Notes under the pieces: model-generated
What the model was told of the DNA's origin: nothing
The model's database searches: none
The model's input: only the letters and a program-made list of their open reading frames with translations
Translations under genes and position numbers: made by a program
Assembly (NCBI GenBank): GCA_017539045.1
Contig: JAFYHS010000017.1
Location: forward strand, 1 to 64,000
Direction: 5' to 3'
DNA: 64,000 bases
Source of the DNA: Bacteroidales bacterium
GTDB lineage: Bacteria; Bacteroidota; Bacteroidia; Bacteroidales; F082
Shown here: in pieces, positions 52,833-61,058 of the stretch
Layout: every line of letters starts with the position of its first letter
Position numbering within the stretch: position 1 is the stretch's first letter

Positions 52833-55800
52833 GTGGCAAGCATAAAGTACCAACCTTATAAAGCTGATGCCCACATCGACGCGATAGTCAAGGCTTTGCG
52901 CGATGGAGGGCATTTGCTTTGTTCCAACCTGGCGGCCTCGTCAAAGGCCTTTGTCGTGGAAGAAACCTTTCGACAAATAGGCGGCCAGCACCTTATCGTC
53001 TGCGCCGACAAGGAAGACGCAGCCTATTTTTACAATGACCTCGAAAGCCTCCTCGGCGAGCGTGGCATGGACTACAGCAAGAAGCAGGTGCTCTTCTACC
53101 CCACCTCTTATAAGCGTCCCTACGAGCCCGAGAAACCCGACAACACCTATATCCTCTCACGCACAGAGGTGCTGCAACGCGTCTCAACCTCCGAGCGCAA
53201 GACTTTGATTATCAGTTATCCAGAAGCACTAAGCGAAAAGGTCTTCACCCGTAAGCTCTTGGCTAAAAACACCTTCAAAATCAAGGTGGGCGACAAAATC
53301 AACCTCGATTTCCTCACCGATTTGCTCTACGACTACGAATTCGAGAACGTCGATTTCGTGGTGGAGCCGGGACAGTTTGCCATCCGTGGCGGTCTGGTCG
53401 ACGTATTTTCGTTTGCCAACGACTACCCCTACCGTATCGAGTTCTTCGGCGACGAGGTCGACAGCATCCGTAGCTTCAACATCGCCGACCAGCTCTCCAT
53501 CGAGCAGCTGAAACAGATCGTGCTGCTGCCCAACATGCAGGAACGCGCCTTCATCGAGGAGCGCGAGGCCATCTTGCAGTACCTGCCCGACACCACCACC
53601 GTGTGGCTCACCGACATGGCCTTCTTTGCCACACAAGTCGACAAGGAATACGACCGCGCCGTGGAGGCCTTCGAGAAGATGCAAGAGCAGGACGAGGAAG
53701 TGAAGGCTTTGAAACCTGGACAGCTGTTCAGCAAGTCGGATGAGTTGCTTTCTAACCTTATTAAGCACCCTACCGTCGAATTTGGCACCACCAGCAAATT
53801 GTCAATTGTCAATTCCCAATTATCAATTGTCAATTTCCATACGAAGCCACAACCTATCTTCAGCAAAAACTTCAACTTGCTCATCGACGACATTGCCGAA
53901 CATAAGGAAGAAGGCTACCGCGTCATCGTGTTCTCCGAAAGCAGTAAACAGCTCTCTCGTATCCAGGCGATTCTGAACGACATCAACCATAACGAGGAGA
54001 GCCATCGCGACTTCGAGACCGAGACCATCGCCATCCACGGCGGTTTCATCGACGAAGACCTGAAGGTGTGTTGCTACACCGACCACCAGATCTTCGAGCG
54101 TTACCACCGCTTCCACCTGCGCGACAACTTCTCGACCAAGCAGGCCATCACACTGAAAGACCTCTATGAGCTGAAGCCTGGCGACTATGTCACCCACATC
54201 GACCACGGCATCGGACGTTTCGACGGCCTGGAGACCATTGATAACAACGGCAAACAACAGGAGGCCATCCGCCTGATATACAACAACGGCGACCTGCTTT
54301 ATGTGAGCATCCACTCGCTGCACCGCATTGCCAAATACAGCAGCAAGGACGGCACTGAGCCCAAACTCAGCACCCTCGGCAGCGGCGCATGGAACCGCTT
54401 GAAAAACAAGACCAAGAGCAAGGTCAAGGACATTGCCCGCGAACTGATTAAGCTCTATGCCGAGCGCAAACGCACGCCTGGCTTTAAGTTCTCGCCCGAC
54501 AATTACCTGCAAAACGAATTGGAGGCCTCGTTCATCTACGAGGACACCCCCGACCAGCTGAAAGCCACCAACGACGTGAAGCGCGACATGGAGAGTGAGA
54601 ACCCCATGGACCGCCTCGTGTGCGGCGACGTCGGCTTCGGCAAGACCGAGGTGGCCATGCGTGCCGCCTTCAAGGCCTGCTGCGACTCCAAACAAGTGGC
54701 CGTCCTTGTGCCGACCACCGTGCTCGCTTTGCAGCATTACCATACCTTCACCGAGCGCTTCGACGGCTTCCCCGTCACCATAGAATACCTCAACCGCTTC
54801 AAGACCACCAAGCAACAGACCGAAATCCTTAAAAAACTCGAGAAAGGTGAAATCGACATTATCATAGGGACACATCGTCTCACTGGAAAAGACGTGAAAT
54901 TCAAGGACTTGGGCTTGCTTGTCATCGACGAGGAGCAGAAATTCGGCGTGGCCGTGAAGGAGAAGCTGAAAGAGATGAAGGCCAACGTCGACACGCTGAC
55001 CTTGACCGCCACGCCTATCCCGAGAACCCTGCAGTTCTCTATGATGGGCGCAAGGGATTTGAGTGTCATCACCACCCCACCGCCCAACCGCTATCCTGTG
55101 CAGACGGAGTTGCGTGGCTTCGACGGTGAGCTCATCCGCGACGCCATCCAGTTTGAGCTGGCCCGCAACGGACAGGTCTTCTTCATCCACAACCGCATCC
55201 AGAACATCATGGACGTGCACGACTTCATCCTGAAGTATGTGCCAGGTGTGCGCATCGCCGTGGCCCACGGCCAGATGGAAGGCTCGAAGCTTGAGGACAT
55301 CATGCTTGGCTTCATCAACGGCGACTACGACGTGCTGCTCTGCACCACCATCGTCGAGTCAGGGTTGGACATCCCGAATGCCAACACCATCATCATCAAC
55401 GACGCACACCGTTATGGCCTCAGCGACCTGCATCAGCTGCGTGGCCGCGTAGGCCGTTCCAACAAGAAGGCTTTCTGCTACCTGCTGACGCCTCCGCTCA
55501 ACACCTTGACCCAAGAGGCCCAAAAACGTCTCCGCGCCTTGGAGGAGTTCTCCGACCTCGGCGAAGGCATCAACATCGCCATGCGCGACTTGGACATCCG
55601 TGGTGCAGGCAACATCCTCGGCGCCGAACAGAGCGGCTTCATCAACGACATCGGCTTTGAGACCTATCACAAGATCCTCGACGAGGCCATCCTCGAGCTG
55701 AAAGAAACCGAATTTCAGGATATCTTTGAAAAGGAAGAAGAGAAGTCGTATGTCGCTGACTGCACCATCGAGACCGACATGGAGGTGCGCTTCCCCGCCG

Positions 55801-56210
55801 ACTACATCAACTCGACGCAGGAGCGCGTCAGCCTTTACAGCGAGCTCGACCGCACCAAGACCGAGGAGAGCCTGATGAAGTTTACCGACCAGCTCATCGA
55901 CCGCTTCGGGCCTATCCCAAAACAAGTCAACGACCTATTGAATACAGTACGTCTACGCTGGATCGCCAAGGACCTTGGCTTCGAAAAGATCTTGTTGCGT
56001 CACCACAACATGACGGCCTATTTCGTCAGCAACCAGGCCTCGAAATACTACGAAAGCAGCACTTACATGCAAATCATGCAGTACATCATGAACCATCCGA
56101 AGCGCACTGCACTCAAGGAGGTCAACGACAAGCTGCAACTCACCGTCAAGGAGGTGGAAACGGTGACGCAGGCGCTGGAATTGTTGAGAGAGATACAAAA
56201 CGTCAATTGA
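52833..56210 (+). CDS. mfd: Transcription-repair coupling factor
   Basis: A 1125-aa DNA translocase that frees stalled RNA polymerase and recruits UvrA. UvrB-like N-terminal domains (about 1-340), RNA polymerase-interacting CarD-like domain (about 440-520, GDYVTHIDHGIGRFDGL), helicase motors with GDVGFGKTEVAMRAAF (Walker A), VIDEEQKFGV (DEEQ box) and RGRVGRSNKKAFCYLL, and the C-terminal TRCF domain (about 1010-1100). The start is GTG at 52833, with TATCTTTG at 52805-52812 upstream. Residues about 319-335 (SKLSIVNSQLSIVNF) come from an in-frame repeat. Confidence 0.96.
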   Translation: MASIKYQPYKADAHIDAIVKALRDGGHLLCSNLAASSKAFVVEETFRQIGGQHLIVCADKEDAAYFYNDLESLLGERGMDYSKKQVLFYPTSYKRPYEPEKPDNTYILSRTEVLQRVSTSERKTLIISYPEALSEKVFTRKLLAKNTFKIKVGDKINLDFLTDLLYDYEFENVDFVVEPGQFAIRGGLVDVFSFANDYPYRIEFFGDEVDSIRSFNIADQLSIEQLKQIVLLPNMQERAFIEEREAILQYLPDTTTVWLTDMAFFATQVDKEYDRAVEAFEKMQEQDEEVKALKPGQLFSKSDELLSNLIKHPTVEFGTTSKLSIVNSQLSIVNFHTKPQPIFSKNFNLLIDDIAEHKEEGYRVIVFSESSKQLSRIQAILNDINHNEESHRDFETETIAIHGGFIDEDLKVCCYTDHQIFERYHRFHLRDNFSTKQAITLKDLYELKPGDYVTHIDHGIGRFDGLETIDNNGKQQEAIRLIYNNGDLLYVSIHSLHRIAKYSSKDGTEPKLSTLGSGAWNRLKNKTKSKVKDIARELIKLYAERKRTPGFKFSPDNYLQNELEASFIYEDTPDQLKATNDVKRDMESENPMDRLVCGDVGFGKTEVAMRAAFKACCDSKQVAVLVPTTVLALQHYHTFTERFDGFPVTIEYLNRFKTTKQQTEILKKLEKGEIDIIIGTHRLTGKDVKFKDLGLLVIDEEQKFGVAVKEKLKEMKANVDTLTLTATPIPRTLQFSMMGARDLSVITTPPPNRYPVQTELRGFDGELIRDAIQFELARNGQVFFIHNRIQNIMDVHDFILKYVPGVRIAVAHGQMEGSKLEDIMLGFINGDYDVLLCTTIVESGLDIPNANTIIINDAHRYGLSDLHQLRGRVGRSNKKAFCYLLTPPLNTLTQEAQKRLRALEEFSDLGEGINIAMRDLDIRGAGNILGAEQSGFINDIGFETYHKILDEAILELKETEFQDIFEKEEEKSYVADCTIETDMEVRFPADYINSTQERVSLYSELDRTKTEESLMKFTDQLIDRFGPIPKQVNDLLNTVRLRWIAKDLGFEKILLRHHNMTAYFVSNQASKYYESSTYMQIMQYIMNHPKRTALKEVNDKLQLTVKEVETVTQALELLREIQNVN
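53794..53838. repeat. CAATTGTCAATT repeat inserted in frame in mfd
   Basis: Five CAATT units (CAATTGTC, CAATTGTCAATTCC, CAATTATC, CAATTGTC) like the intergenic run at 17393-17437. It encodes LSIVNSQLSIVNF in a loop between mfd domains 1 and 2, preserving the reading frame. Confidence 0.85.
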
Positions 56211-56213
56211 AAA

Positions 56214-56253
56214 AACAATTTGCCCGGCCTCCATCACTAGAAGGTCGGGCAAA
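56214..56253 (-). terminator. Terminator of the 56.3-kb lipoprotein gene
   Basis: TTTGCCCGgCCT pairs with AaGGtCGGGCAAA across a short loop (56219-56253). On the minus strand it is followed by TTGTTTTTTC. It lies just past the stop of mfd on the plus strand, so it serves the leftward lipoprotein gene. Confidence 0.8.
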
Positions 56254-56277
56254 TAACATGGAAACTCCTTATTGGAT

Positions 56278-56760
56278 TTATTCGATAGTCATGCTATTGC
56301 TGAATTCCAACTTGTCAGGACGGGCAGTAATATATTCAATGAATTTTTCTTTGGAGCCCGTGAAACCAGTGGTTATCCCATCGTTATTGATTAAGGCAGG
56401 CCTACCATAATACACAGTCTCGGGAAGTTCGGCTTCATTGTAAGTAACCTTGCCTTCAATTTTTGCCTCAAAAGGAGCCTTTACGCTAATCTCCTTGGTC
56501 CAAGGCAAAGTGGGATCATTCACTTCAACCATCGTCCCATTGGTATCCTTATAGGAAAAGTTGTAATGGAAGCAAGGCGAAATCTGGTAGCCGACCATGA
56601 CAATATAAACAGTGTTATCCAACTTGTAAACCACTTTCCTCGTCGTTGGAGTCGATGGTGTGTCAGGAGTTGGAGGTGTTGAGGGCGTGTCTTTTTTGCA
56701 GCCCGTGAACATCATGCCACCGATAAGCAGGGTGGCGAGCAAAAACATCACTTTTTTCAT
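56278..56760 (-). CDS. Small lipoprotein A (160 aa)
   Basis: MKKVMFLLATLLIGGMMFTGC carries a lipobox (Cys21) followed by KKDTPSTPPTPD, a Thr/Pro-rich tether. The rest (about 40-155) reads as a beta-sandwich domain (VVYKLDNTVYIVMVGYQIS, FKEKF). It is a paralogue of the 57273 gene: same signal peptide, same ...LPxTV/DPVxxG pattern and same ...SxTIE end. No function known. Confidence 0.8.
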   Translation of the reverse strand: MKKVMFLLATLLIGGMMFTGCKKDTPSTPPTPDTPSTPTTRKVVYKLDNTVYIVMVGYQISPCFHYNFSYKDTNGTMVEVNDPTLPWTKEISVKAPFEAKIEGKVTYNEAELPETVYYGRPALINNDGITTGFTGSKEKFIEYITARPDKLEFSNSMTIE

Positions 56761-56839
56761 TTTGTATAAATTAAATAAAGAGTTGATGAAATGCGATACA
56801 AAAAATAACCAATTTGATTATTTAGATACCTATTGGGCA

Positions 56840-57211
56840 TTATTTGTTTTCGCTATTCCAGGTCTTTTCACCAATGGTCTCTACTATGACATAAGCATCA
56901 TCTTTCGCTTCCTTACGGACAAATTTGACAGTGTAGTAATGATCAGTTCCAGTAATGCTTACATTAACATTTTGAACAGATTGAAGGAACGAATTCCATT
57001 CAGCATGAGCTTCATCATTGGTAAGATTATAAAACCCATGTTGCAACTTCGGCCTAAGAATATCATTCAATGCCGAAACATCATCGAGAGAAGCTTGGAC
57101 ATGTGAGTCGGTGGTGTACTCATAAAGGCCTTGGGTGTTGGTTTTTGTACAACTCGTAAACAACAAGCCAGCCACAAAAAAGGCGGCGAGTAAAAACATT
57201 ACTTTTTTCAT
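56840..57211 (-). CDS. Small lipoprotein B (123 aa)
   Basis: MKKVMFLLAAFFVAGLLFTSC then TKTNTQGLYEYTTDSHV. The signal peptide nearly matches those of the two flanking lipoproteins, but the mature part (helical, about 40-110, ...NDILRPKLQHGFYNLTNDEAHAEWN, cited as RPKLQHGFYNLT) differs. It lies 80 nt upstream of A. Confidence 0.8.
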   Translation of the reverse strand: MKKVMFLLAAFFVAGLLFTSCTKTNTQGLYEYTTDSHVQASLDDVSALNDILRPKLQHGFYNLTNDEAHAEWNSFLQSVQNVNVSITGTDHYYTVKFVRKEAKDDAYVIVETIGEKTWNSENK

Positions 57212-57272
57212 AATTACTTAGATTTAAATGTTATTGTGGGTAATAAAACTTTACAAACAATCTGTTTCAGTA

Positions 57273-57755
57273 TCATTCGATGGTCTTCGAGTAGCTGAAC
57301 TTCAGCATATCAGGATTATCAGCTATATATGGCATAAAAGCATCTCTCTCAGTAGTCATAAGTCCTCCCTCGACTTGGAATTCATCTCCATTTACATAGA
57401 GGTAATAGAGCTGGCCGAAAATGACTGGGTCGGGAAGATCTGCTTCGTTGAATGTGGCTTGTCCTTCGATTTTGGCAGTGAAAGGAAGGGGGACGGTGAG
57501 TTCAGGGGAAGTCCAAGGCAGGGTAATATCGTTAACCGCGACCATTTCTCCGTCCGCTCCTACATAAGAAAACGTGTACTTGAAGCAATCCGAAACTGTT
57601 TGCACCATAGTGGAGTTGCCAAGTTTGTACACCACTTTGGCGGTTTTCGACTCTGGCTCGGGTGTAGGTGTGGGTTGTGGGTCATCTTTCTTGCAGCCTG
57701 TGAACATCATGCCACCGATAAGCAGGGCGGCGAGGAAAAATGTTACTTTTTTCAT
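57273..57755 (-). CDS. Small lipoprotein C (160 aa), paralogue of A
   Basis: MKKVTFFLAALLIGGMMFTGC with lipobox, then KKDDPQPTPTPEPES. The mature domain matches lipoprotein A in length and layout (VVYKLGNSTMVQTVSDCFKYTFS; LPWTSPELTVPLPFTAKIEG cited as TLPWTSPEL; DLPDPVIFGQLYY) and both end SxTIE. First of the three in transcription order. Confidence 0.8.
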   Translation of the reverse strand: MKKVTFFLAALLIGGMMFTGCKKDDPQPTPTPEPESKTAKVVYKLGNSTMVQTVSDCFKYTFSYVGADGEMVAVNDITLPWTSPELTVPLPFTAKIEGQATFNEADLPDPVIFGQLYYLYVNGDEFQVEGGLMTTERDAFMPYIADNPDMLKFSYSKTIE

Positions 57756-57849
57756 TTTATTTAAATTTGGTTAATAGATTTGGTTGGATAATTGTATTCT
57801 TTTGTGCAAAAATAAACAATTTGACAATATGGATAGCATTTATAGCTAT

Positions 57850-59292
57850 TTATTTATTCTCCCAAAAATCTGCGCCCATTGCGCCGATCTCCTTCGGGTC
57901 GAAGACGGGTTCCTTGCCTTCTTTCTTTTGGCGTTCATACGACTTTAGTGCCTTGAACGCCTTGGGCGAGAGCAATAGGATGACGATGATATTCACCCAA
58001 GCCATGGTGCCTACGCCGATATCGCCGAGGTCCCACATGGCCTTAGCCTCATAGAGTGAGCCGAAGAACACCATGCCCACCACGCCAAGACGCAGCACCC
58101 ATATCAAGATATGCTCTTTTTTGCCCTTGCCGAAGAGATAGACGAGATTTGTCTCGGCATAGTAATAGTAGGCCATAATCGTTGTGAAGGCAAAGAAAAA
58201 CAAAGCCACGGAGACGATGATGCCGCCCCAGTTGGCGCCCAAGAAGGTACCTAAGGCTGCCGAGGTGTAATTAACGCCTGGTGCACCCAGATCCACGCCT
58301 TCGGCAGCAATGAGGATATTGCCTGCGCCATCGAAGACGTTGTAGGTCTTACAGGCCAAGATCATCACGGCGGTAGCCGTGCATACCAATAAGGTATCGA
58401 TATACACCGAGAAGGCCTGCACCAGTCCCTGTTTGACGGGATGCGACACCTTGGCTGCGCCCGCCACAATGGCGCCCGTGCCTTGTCCCGCCTCGTTGCT
58501 ATAGATGCCACGCTTCACGCCCCAGGCTATGGTACTGCCCAAGATGCCACCCAAGGCCTCCTTCATGCCGAAAGCGCTGTGAATCATATCCATAAAGGCG
58601 TGAGGCACCTCGGTGATATGGAAAGCCAGCACCACGATGGACAGCAACACATAAAGGACAGCCATAAACGGTGCTACAATCTGTGCCACGTTGGCGATGC
58701 GTTTCACACCACCCATCACCACCAAGCCAATCAGCAAGGCGACGACGGCACCGACCCAGGCCGGGTCGACATGCAGCGTGTTGGAGAATGATATGGCGAT
58801 GCCGTTGGACTGCACCGGAGGCAGGAACCAGCCGCAAGCCAAGACCGAAATGACAGCGAAGAAAACCGCCAACCACTTGCACTTCAAGCCTTTCTCGATG
58901 TAATAGGCCGGACCGCCACGGAATTGCCCTTTGTGTTCTTCCTTATAAATCTGCGCCAAGGTAGCCTCGGAGAAGGCCGAGCCTGCACCCAGGAAGGCGA
59001 TAATCCACATCCAGACGATGGCACCCGGACCGCCATAGCCGATAGCGGTGGCCACACCCACGATGTTGCCCGTGCCCACGCGTCCCGACAAGGCCATGGA
59101 GAATGCCTGAAACGAGGTGATGCCCGTCTTTTGTGACTTATCAGTAGAAAAGAGCAGCCGTGCCATCTCGCCGAAGCGGCGCACCTGCACGAAGCGTGTG
59201 CCGATGGAGAAATAGAGTCCCGCCAAGAGGCAGATGGCCACCAAGGCCGGGCTCCACACCCATCCGCTGATTGTTTGTATGATTTGTTCCAT
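57850..59292 (-). CDS. Alanine/glycine:sodium symporter (AGCS family)
   Basis: A 480-aa protein with about ten membrane helices. SGRVGTGNIVGVATAIGYGGPGAIVWMW (cited as GRVGTGNIVGVATAIG and GPGAIVWMW), GGVKRIANVAQIVAPFMA (cited as VKRIANVAQIVAPFM) and YSNEAGQGTGAI are the family's motifs. It takes up alanine or glycine with sodium. A TATCTTTG -7 (minus strand, 59315-59322) precedes the ATG. Confidence 0.93.
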   Translation of the reverse strand: MEQIIQTISGWVWSPALVAICLLAGLYFSIGTRFVQVRRFGEMARLLFSTDKSQKTGITSFQAFSMALSGRVGTGNIVGVATAIGYGGPGAIVWMWIIAFLGAGSAFSEATLAQIYKEEHKGQFRGGPAYYIEKGLKCKWLAVFFAVISVLACGWFLPPVQSNGIAISFSNTLHVDPAWVGAVVALLIGLVVMGGVKRIANVAQIVAPFMAVLYVLLSIVVLAFHITEVPHAFMDMIHSAFGMKEALGGILGSTIAWGVKRGIYSNEAGQGTGAIVAGAAKVSHPVKQGLVQAFSVYIDTLLVCTATAVMILACKTYNVFDGAGNILIAAEGVDLGAPGVNYTSAALGTFLGANWGGIIVSVALFFFAFTTIMAYYYYAETNLVYLFGKGKKEHILIWVLRLGVVGMVFFGSLYEAKAMWDLGDIGVGTMAWVNIIVILLLSPKAFKALKSYERQKKEGKEPVFDPKEIGAMGADFWENK

Positions 59293-59389
59293 TGAATTTG
59301 CCGTTTTGAAGGGTCAAAGATAGAGAATTATTGTAAACAACAGCCCCTTCTGATTCAAAAAACACTATCTTTGCATCGTTGGTAAAACG

Positions 59390-60082
59390 ATGACGAAAAT
59401 GAAAAAATGCGAAGATCAACAAGGATATGTTTACATTCTTACAAATCCTAGCTTCAGAGAAGATTGGGTAAAGATTGGCAAAAGTTCCAGACCCGTTGAT
59501 GTGAGATCAAAAGAACTTGACAATACTGCCGTTCCATTACCATTCGAAATCTATGCCACCTTGCAAACTTCAAAATACGATATCGTAGAAAAGAAAATAC
59601 ACAAGCAAATCGACCGGTTAACAGATCTTCGCATCCGACAAAACCGAGAGTTTTTCAATATCCAGCCCGAGCTTGCTTTTGAAATACTTAAAGATGAGGC
59701 TTCTTTGTTAGATGATGCTATAGTTACTAGATACCAAAACAACATGCCCGTTAAAGAAGACGAGTTTATAGAGTACGATGACGAAAACAAAGTTCCCCAC
59801 AAGAAGCCAAAGCCCAATTTTAAGTTCAGCATGGTTAACATACCTATTGGGGCGACGTTAGTTTTTATCCCGACAGGCATCACCGTAAAGGTTGCAAGTG
59901 ATAATCAAATTGAGTATGAAGGAAGGATATATAAATTATCTCCTTTTGTAGGGACATTTATGCCTGCTGAAAAGCGAAATACCTCTGGAGCATATCAAGG
60001 CCCGAAGTATTTTACCTATAATGGGAAAATCCTTTCAGACTTACGCCAAGAAGTTGAAAGCCAAGAAACAGAGGAAGAGTAG
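59390..60082 (+). CDS. GIY-YIG (T5orf172/Mug113-like) nuclease domain protein
   Basis: A 230-aa protein. Residues about 12-75 contain GYVYILTNPSFREDWVKIGKSSRPVDVRSKELDNTAVPLPF-type core (cited as YVYILTNPS, VKIGKSSRPVDVR and NTAVPLPF), followed by VEKKIHKQIDRL and REFFN, the T5orf172-type GIY-YIG pattern of phage and conflict proteins. A long acidic linker and a beta-rich C-terminal domain (about 150-225) that looks like a small nucleic acid-binding or restriction-associated domain follow. It stands alone; no methylase or toxin partner is next to it. A TATCTTTG -7 lies at 59366-59373. Confidence 0.85.
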   Translation: MTKMKKCEDQQGYVYILTNPSFREDWVKIGKSSRPVDVRSKELDNTAVPLPFEIYATLQTSKYDIVEKKIHKQIDRLTDLRIRQNREFFNIQPELAFEILKDEASLLDDAIVTRYQNNMPVKEDEFIEYDDENKVPHKKPKPNFKFSMVNIPIGATLVFIPTGITVKVASDNQIEYEGRIYKLSPFVGTFMPAEKRNTSGAYQGPKYFTYNGKILSDLRQEVESQETEEE

Positions 60083-60138
60083 ACCTTTTTCTAAATCTTG
60101 CAACGACCCAAAAAAGATTGTTTTTTAGCCAATCCCTC

Positions 60139-60168
60139 TTGCGGGTTCATGGAAAAGTTGTAATTTTG
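60139..60168 (+). promoter_or_regulatory. Promoter of the small RNA candidate
   Basis: TTG (60139-60141), 19-nt spacer, TAATTTTG (60161-60168), the canonical architecture; a transcript would start near 60175. Confidence 0.8.
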
Positions 60169-60174
60169 CACTGT

Positions 60175-60267
60175 CGTTCTGAGGGGGAGTATCTCTCAGG
60201 TAAAATCGACAATGAGTGCAGTCCTGCCGATTTACGAAAGAATAGCCCAGTTCATCTGGGCTTTTTT
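60175..60267 (+). ncRNA. Novel small RNA candidate, about 92 nt
   Basis: From the promoter start to a perfect terminator (AGCCCAG-TTCAT-CTGGGCT, then TTTTTT). Before it lie two more hairpins: CTGAG...CTCAG with a GGGGGAGTATCT loop, and AAATCG...CGATTT around GAGTGCAGTCCTGC. No open frame of note. The three-stem plan and independent promoter make an independent RNA gene likely. I do not recognise it as a known RNA class (not SRP, tmRNA, RNase P or 6S). Confidence 0.65.
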
Positions 60268-60674
60268 CTTAAGTCAAAGGCAGAAAGAAGAAATGTCTTG
60301 TCCTTACCATTCCATTTCTTTTGGATAATGACTCTAAACATTTGGCTTTCCAAAGTGATTTTCTTGTCATCAGATTTCTTCTCTTTCAACTCTCCAAATT
60401 GAACAACGATAGGCACAAAATCCTCCACTTCAAAACCAAGTTGCTTTATTTCTGCCTCATGTTTGTCAATGATATGAGATAATCCAAATCCTTTATGTTT
60501 TATTGGATCTGTCACTTCTCCCCAAACAATATCAATGTCACCAATGTCATCACGGTGTAAAGATGCGATGCACTCACCTTGTTCCTGCTGCCTTAAGTAT
60601 TTAATAGCCTCTTTTGGTTTGCCCCTAAATTGTGTGAAGATAGGGCCAAATTCTCCTAGTTGTAATTCTTCCAT
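60252..60674 (-). CDS. PBECR-like nuclease/toxin candidate
   Basis: A 140-aa protein starting MEELQLGEFGPIF. GDIDIVWGEV (about 47-56) and KGFGLSHIIDKHE (about 62-74) are the pattern of the barnase-EndoU-ColicinE5/D-RelE-like (PBECR) fold, RNA- or DNA-cutting domains common in phage and polymorphic toxin proteins; the His-Ile-Ile-x-x-His region would hold the active site. No obvious antitoxin follows. The stop codon lies within the loop of the small RNA terminator at 60244-60267. An upstream in-frame ATG at 60722 is possible, but the start at 60674 follows a purine-rich AAGAGCAAAG. Confidence 0.6.
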   Translation of the reverse strand: MEELQLGEFGPIFTQFRGKPKEAIKYLRQQEQGECIASLHRDDIGDIDIVWGEVTDPIKHKGFGLSHIIDKHEAEIKQLGFEVEDFVPIVVQFGELKEKKSDDKKITLESQMFRVIIQKKWNGKDKTFLLSAFDLRKKPR

Positions 60675-60828
60675 TTTCTTTGCTCTTATATGATTTTGAC
60701 GCAAAGAAACGCCATTCGTCAAGATCTACCCGTTGATTAAACGTTTGTAGTCGACAACAGTCGTTTGTTGTCGTTTGTTGTCGGGTATACTGTTGAAAAT
60801 GAGCAAGAAGAGGAATTACGCTTCCCGT

Positions 60829-60862
60829 GCAGGAGATCGCGGATCGAGTCCGCGATGACGGC
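60829..60862. repeat. Short palindromic repeat
   Basis: GGAGATCGCGGATCGAGTCC then GCGATGACGGCAAGGG, the same family as 415-455. Confidence 0.75.
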
Positions 60863-60934
60863 AAGGGCGTAAATGTAGTATGAGTCGCAAAGCGACGCAA
60901 GAGGCAAAGTCCTGAAGGGACGACCCGAGCACAC

Positions 60935-60958
60935 CCCGATACGCAGTGTCGGGTTTTT
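60935..60958 (+). terminator. Terminator-like hairpin
   Basis: Eight-bp stem with one G-T pair and a three-base loop, then five T. No rightward gene directly ends here, so it may serve an unseen RNA. Confidence 0.55.
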
Positions 60959-61058
60959 ATAAATATGAATAGGACGGCTTCGGCAGCCATAGATTCCATG
61001 CCATCCCACAAAGCCACCGCAGGAATGACATGCCTGCCGAAGCCTGTTCTCAACTTGT

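Larger units (their letters stand above)
60675..61058. other. Intergenic region with repeats and a terminator
   Basis: About 380 bp without a gene. Holds TCGTTTGTTG-type tandem units (about 60762-60785), the GGAGATCGCGGATCGAGTCC-type palindrome (60829-60862), and a hairpin CCCGATAC-GCA-GTGTCGGG followed by TTTTT (60935-60958) that would end rightward transcription. Confidence 0.6.

Noticed and set aside
53823-55268. A 481-aa open frame on the minus strand inside mfd
   Set aside because: It is a shadow of GC-rich mfd codons; hydrophobic Val/Leu/His-rich translation without domains, and mfd itself is certain.
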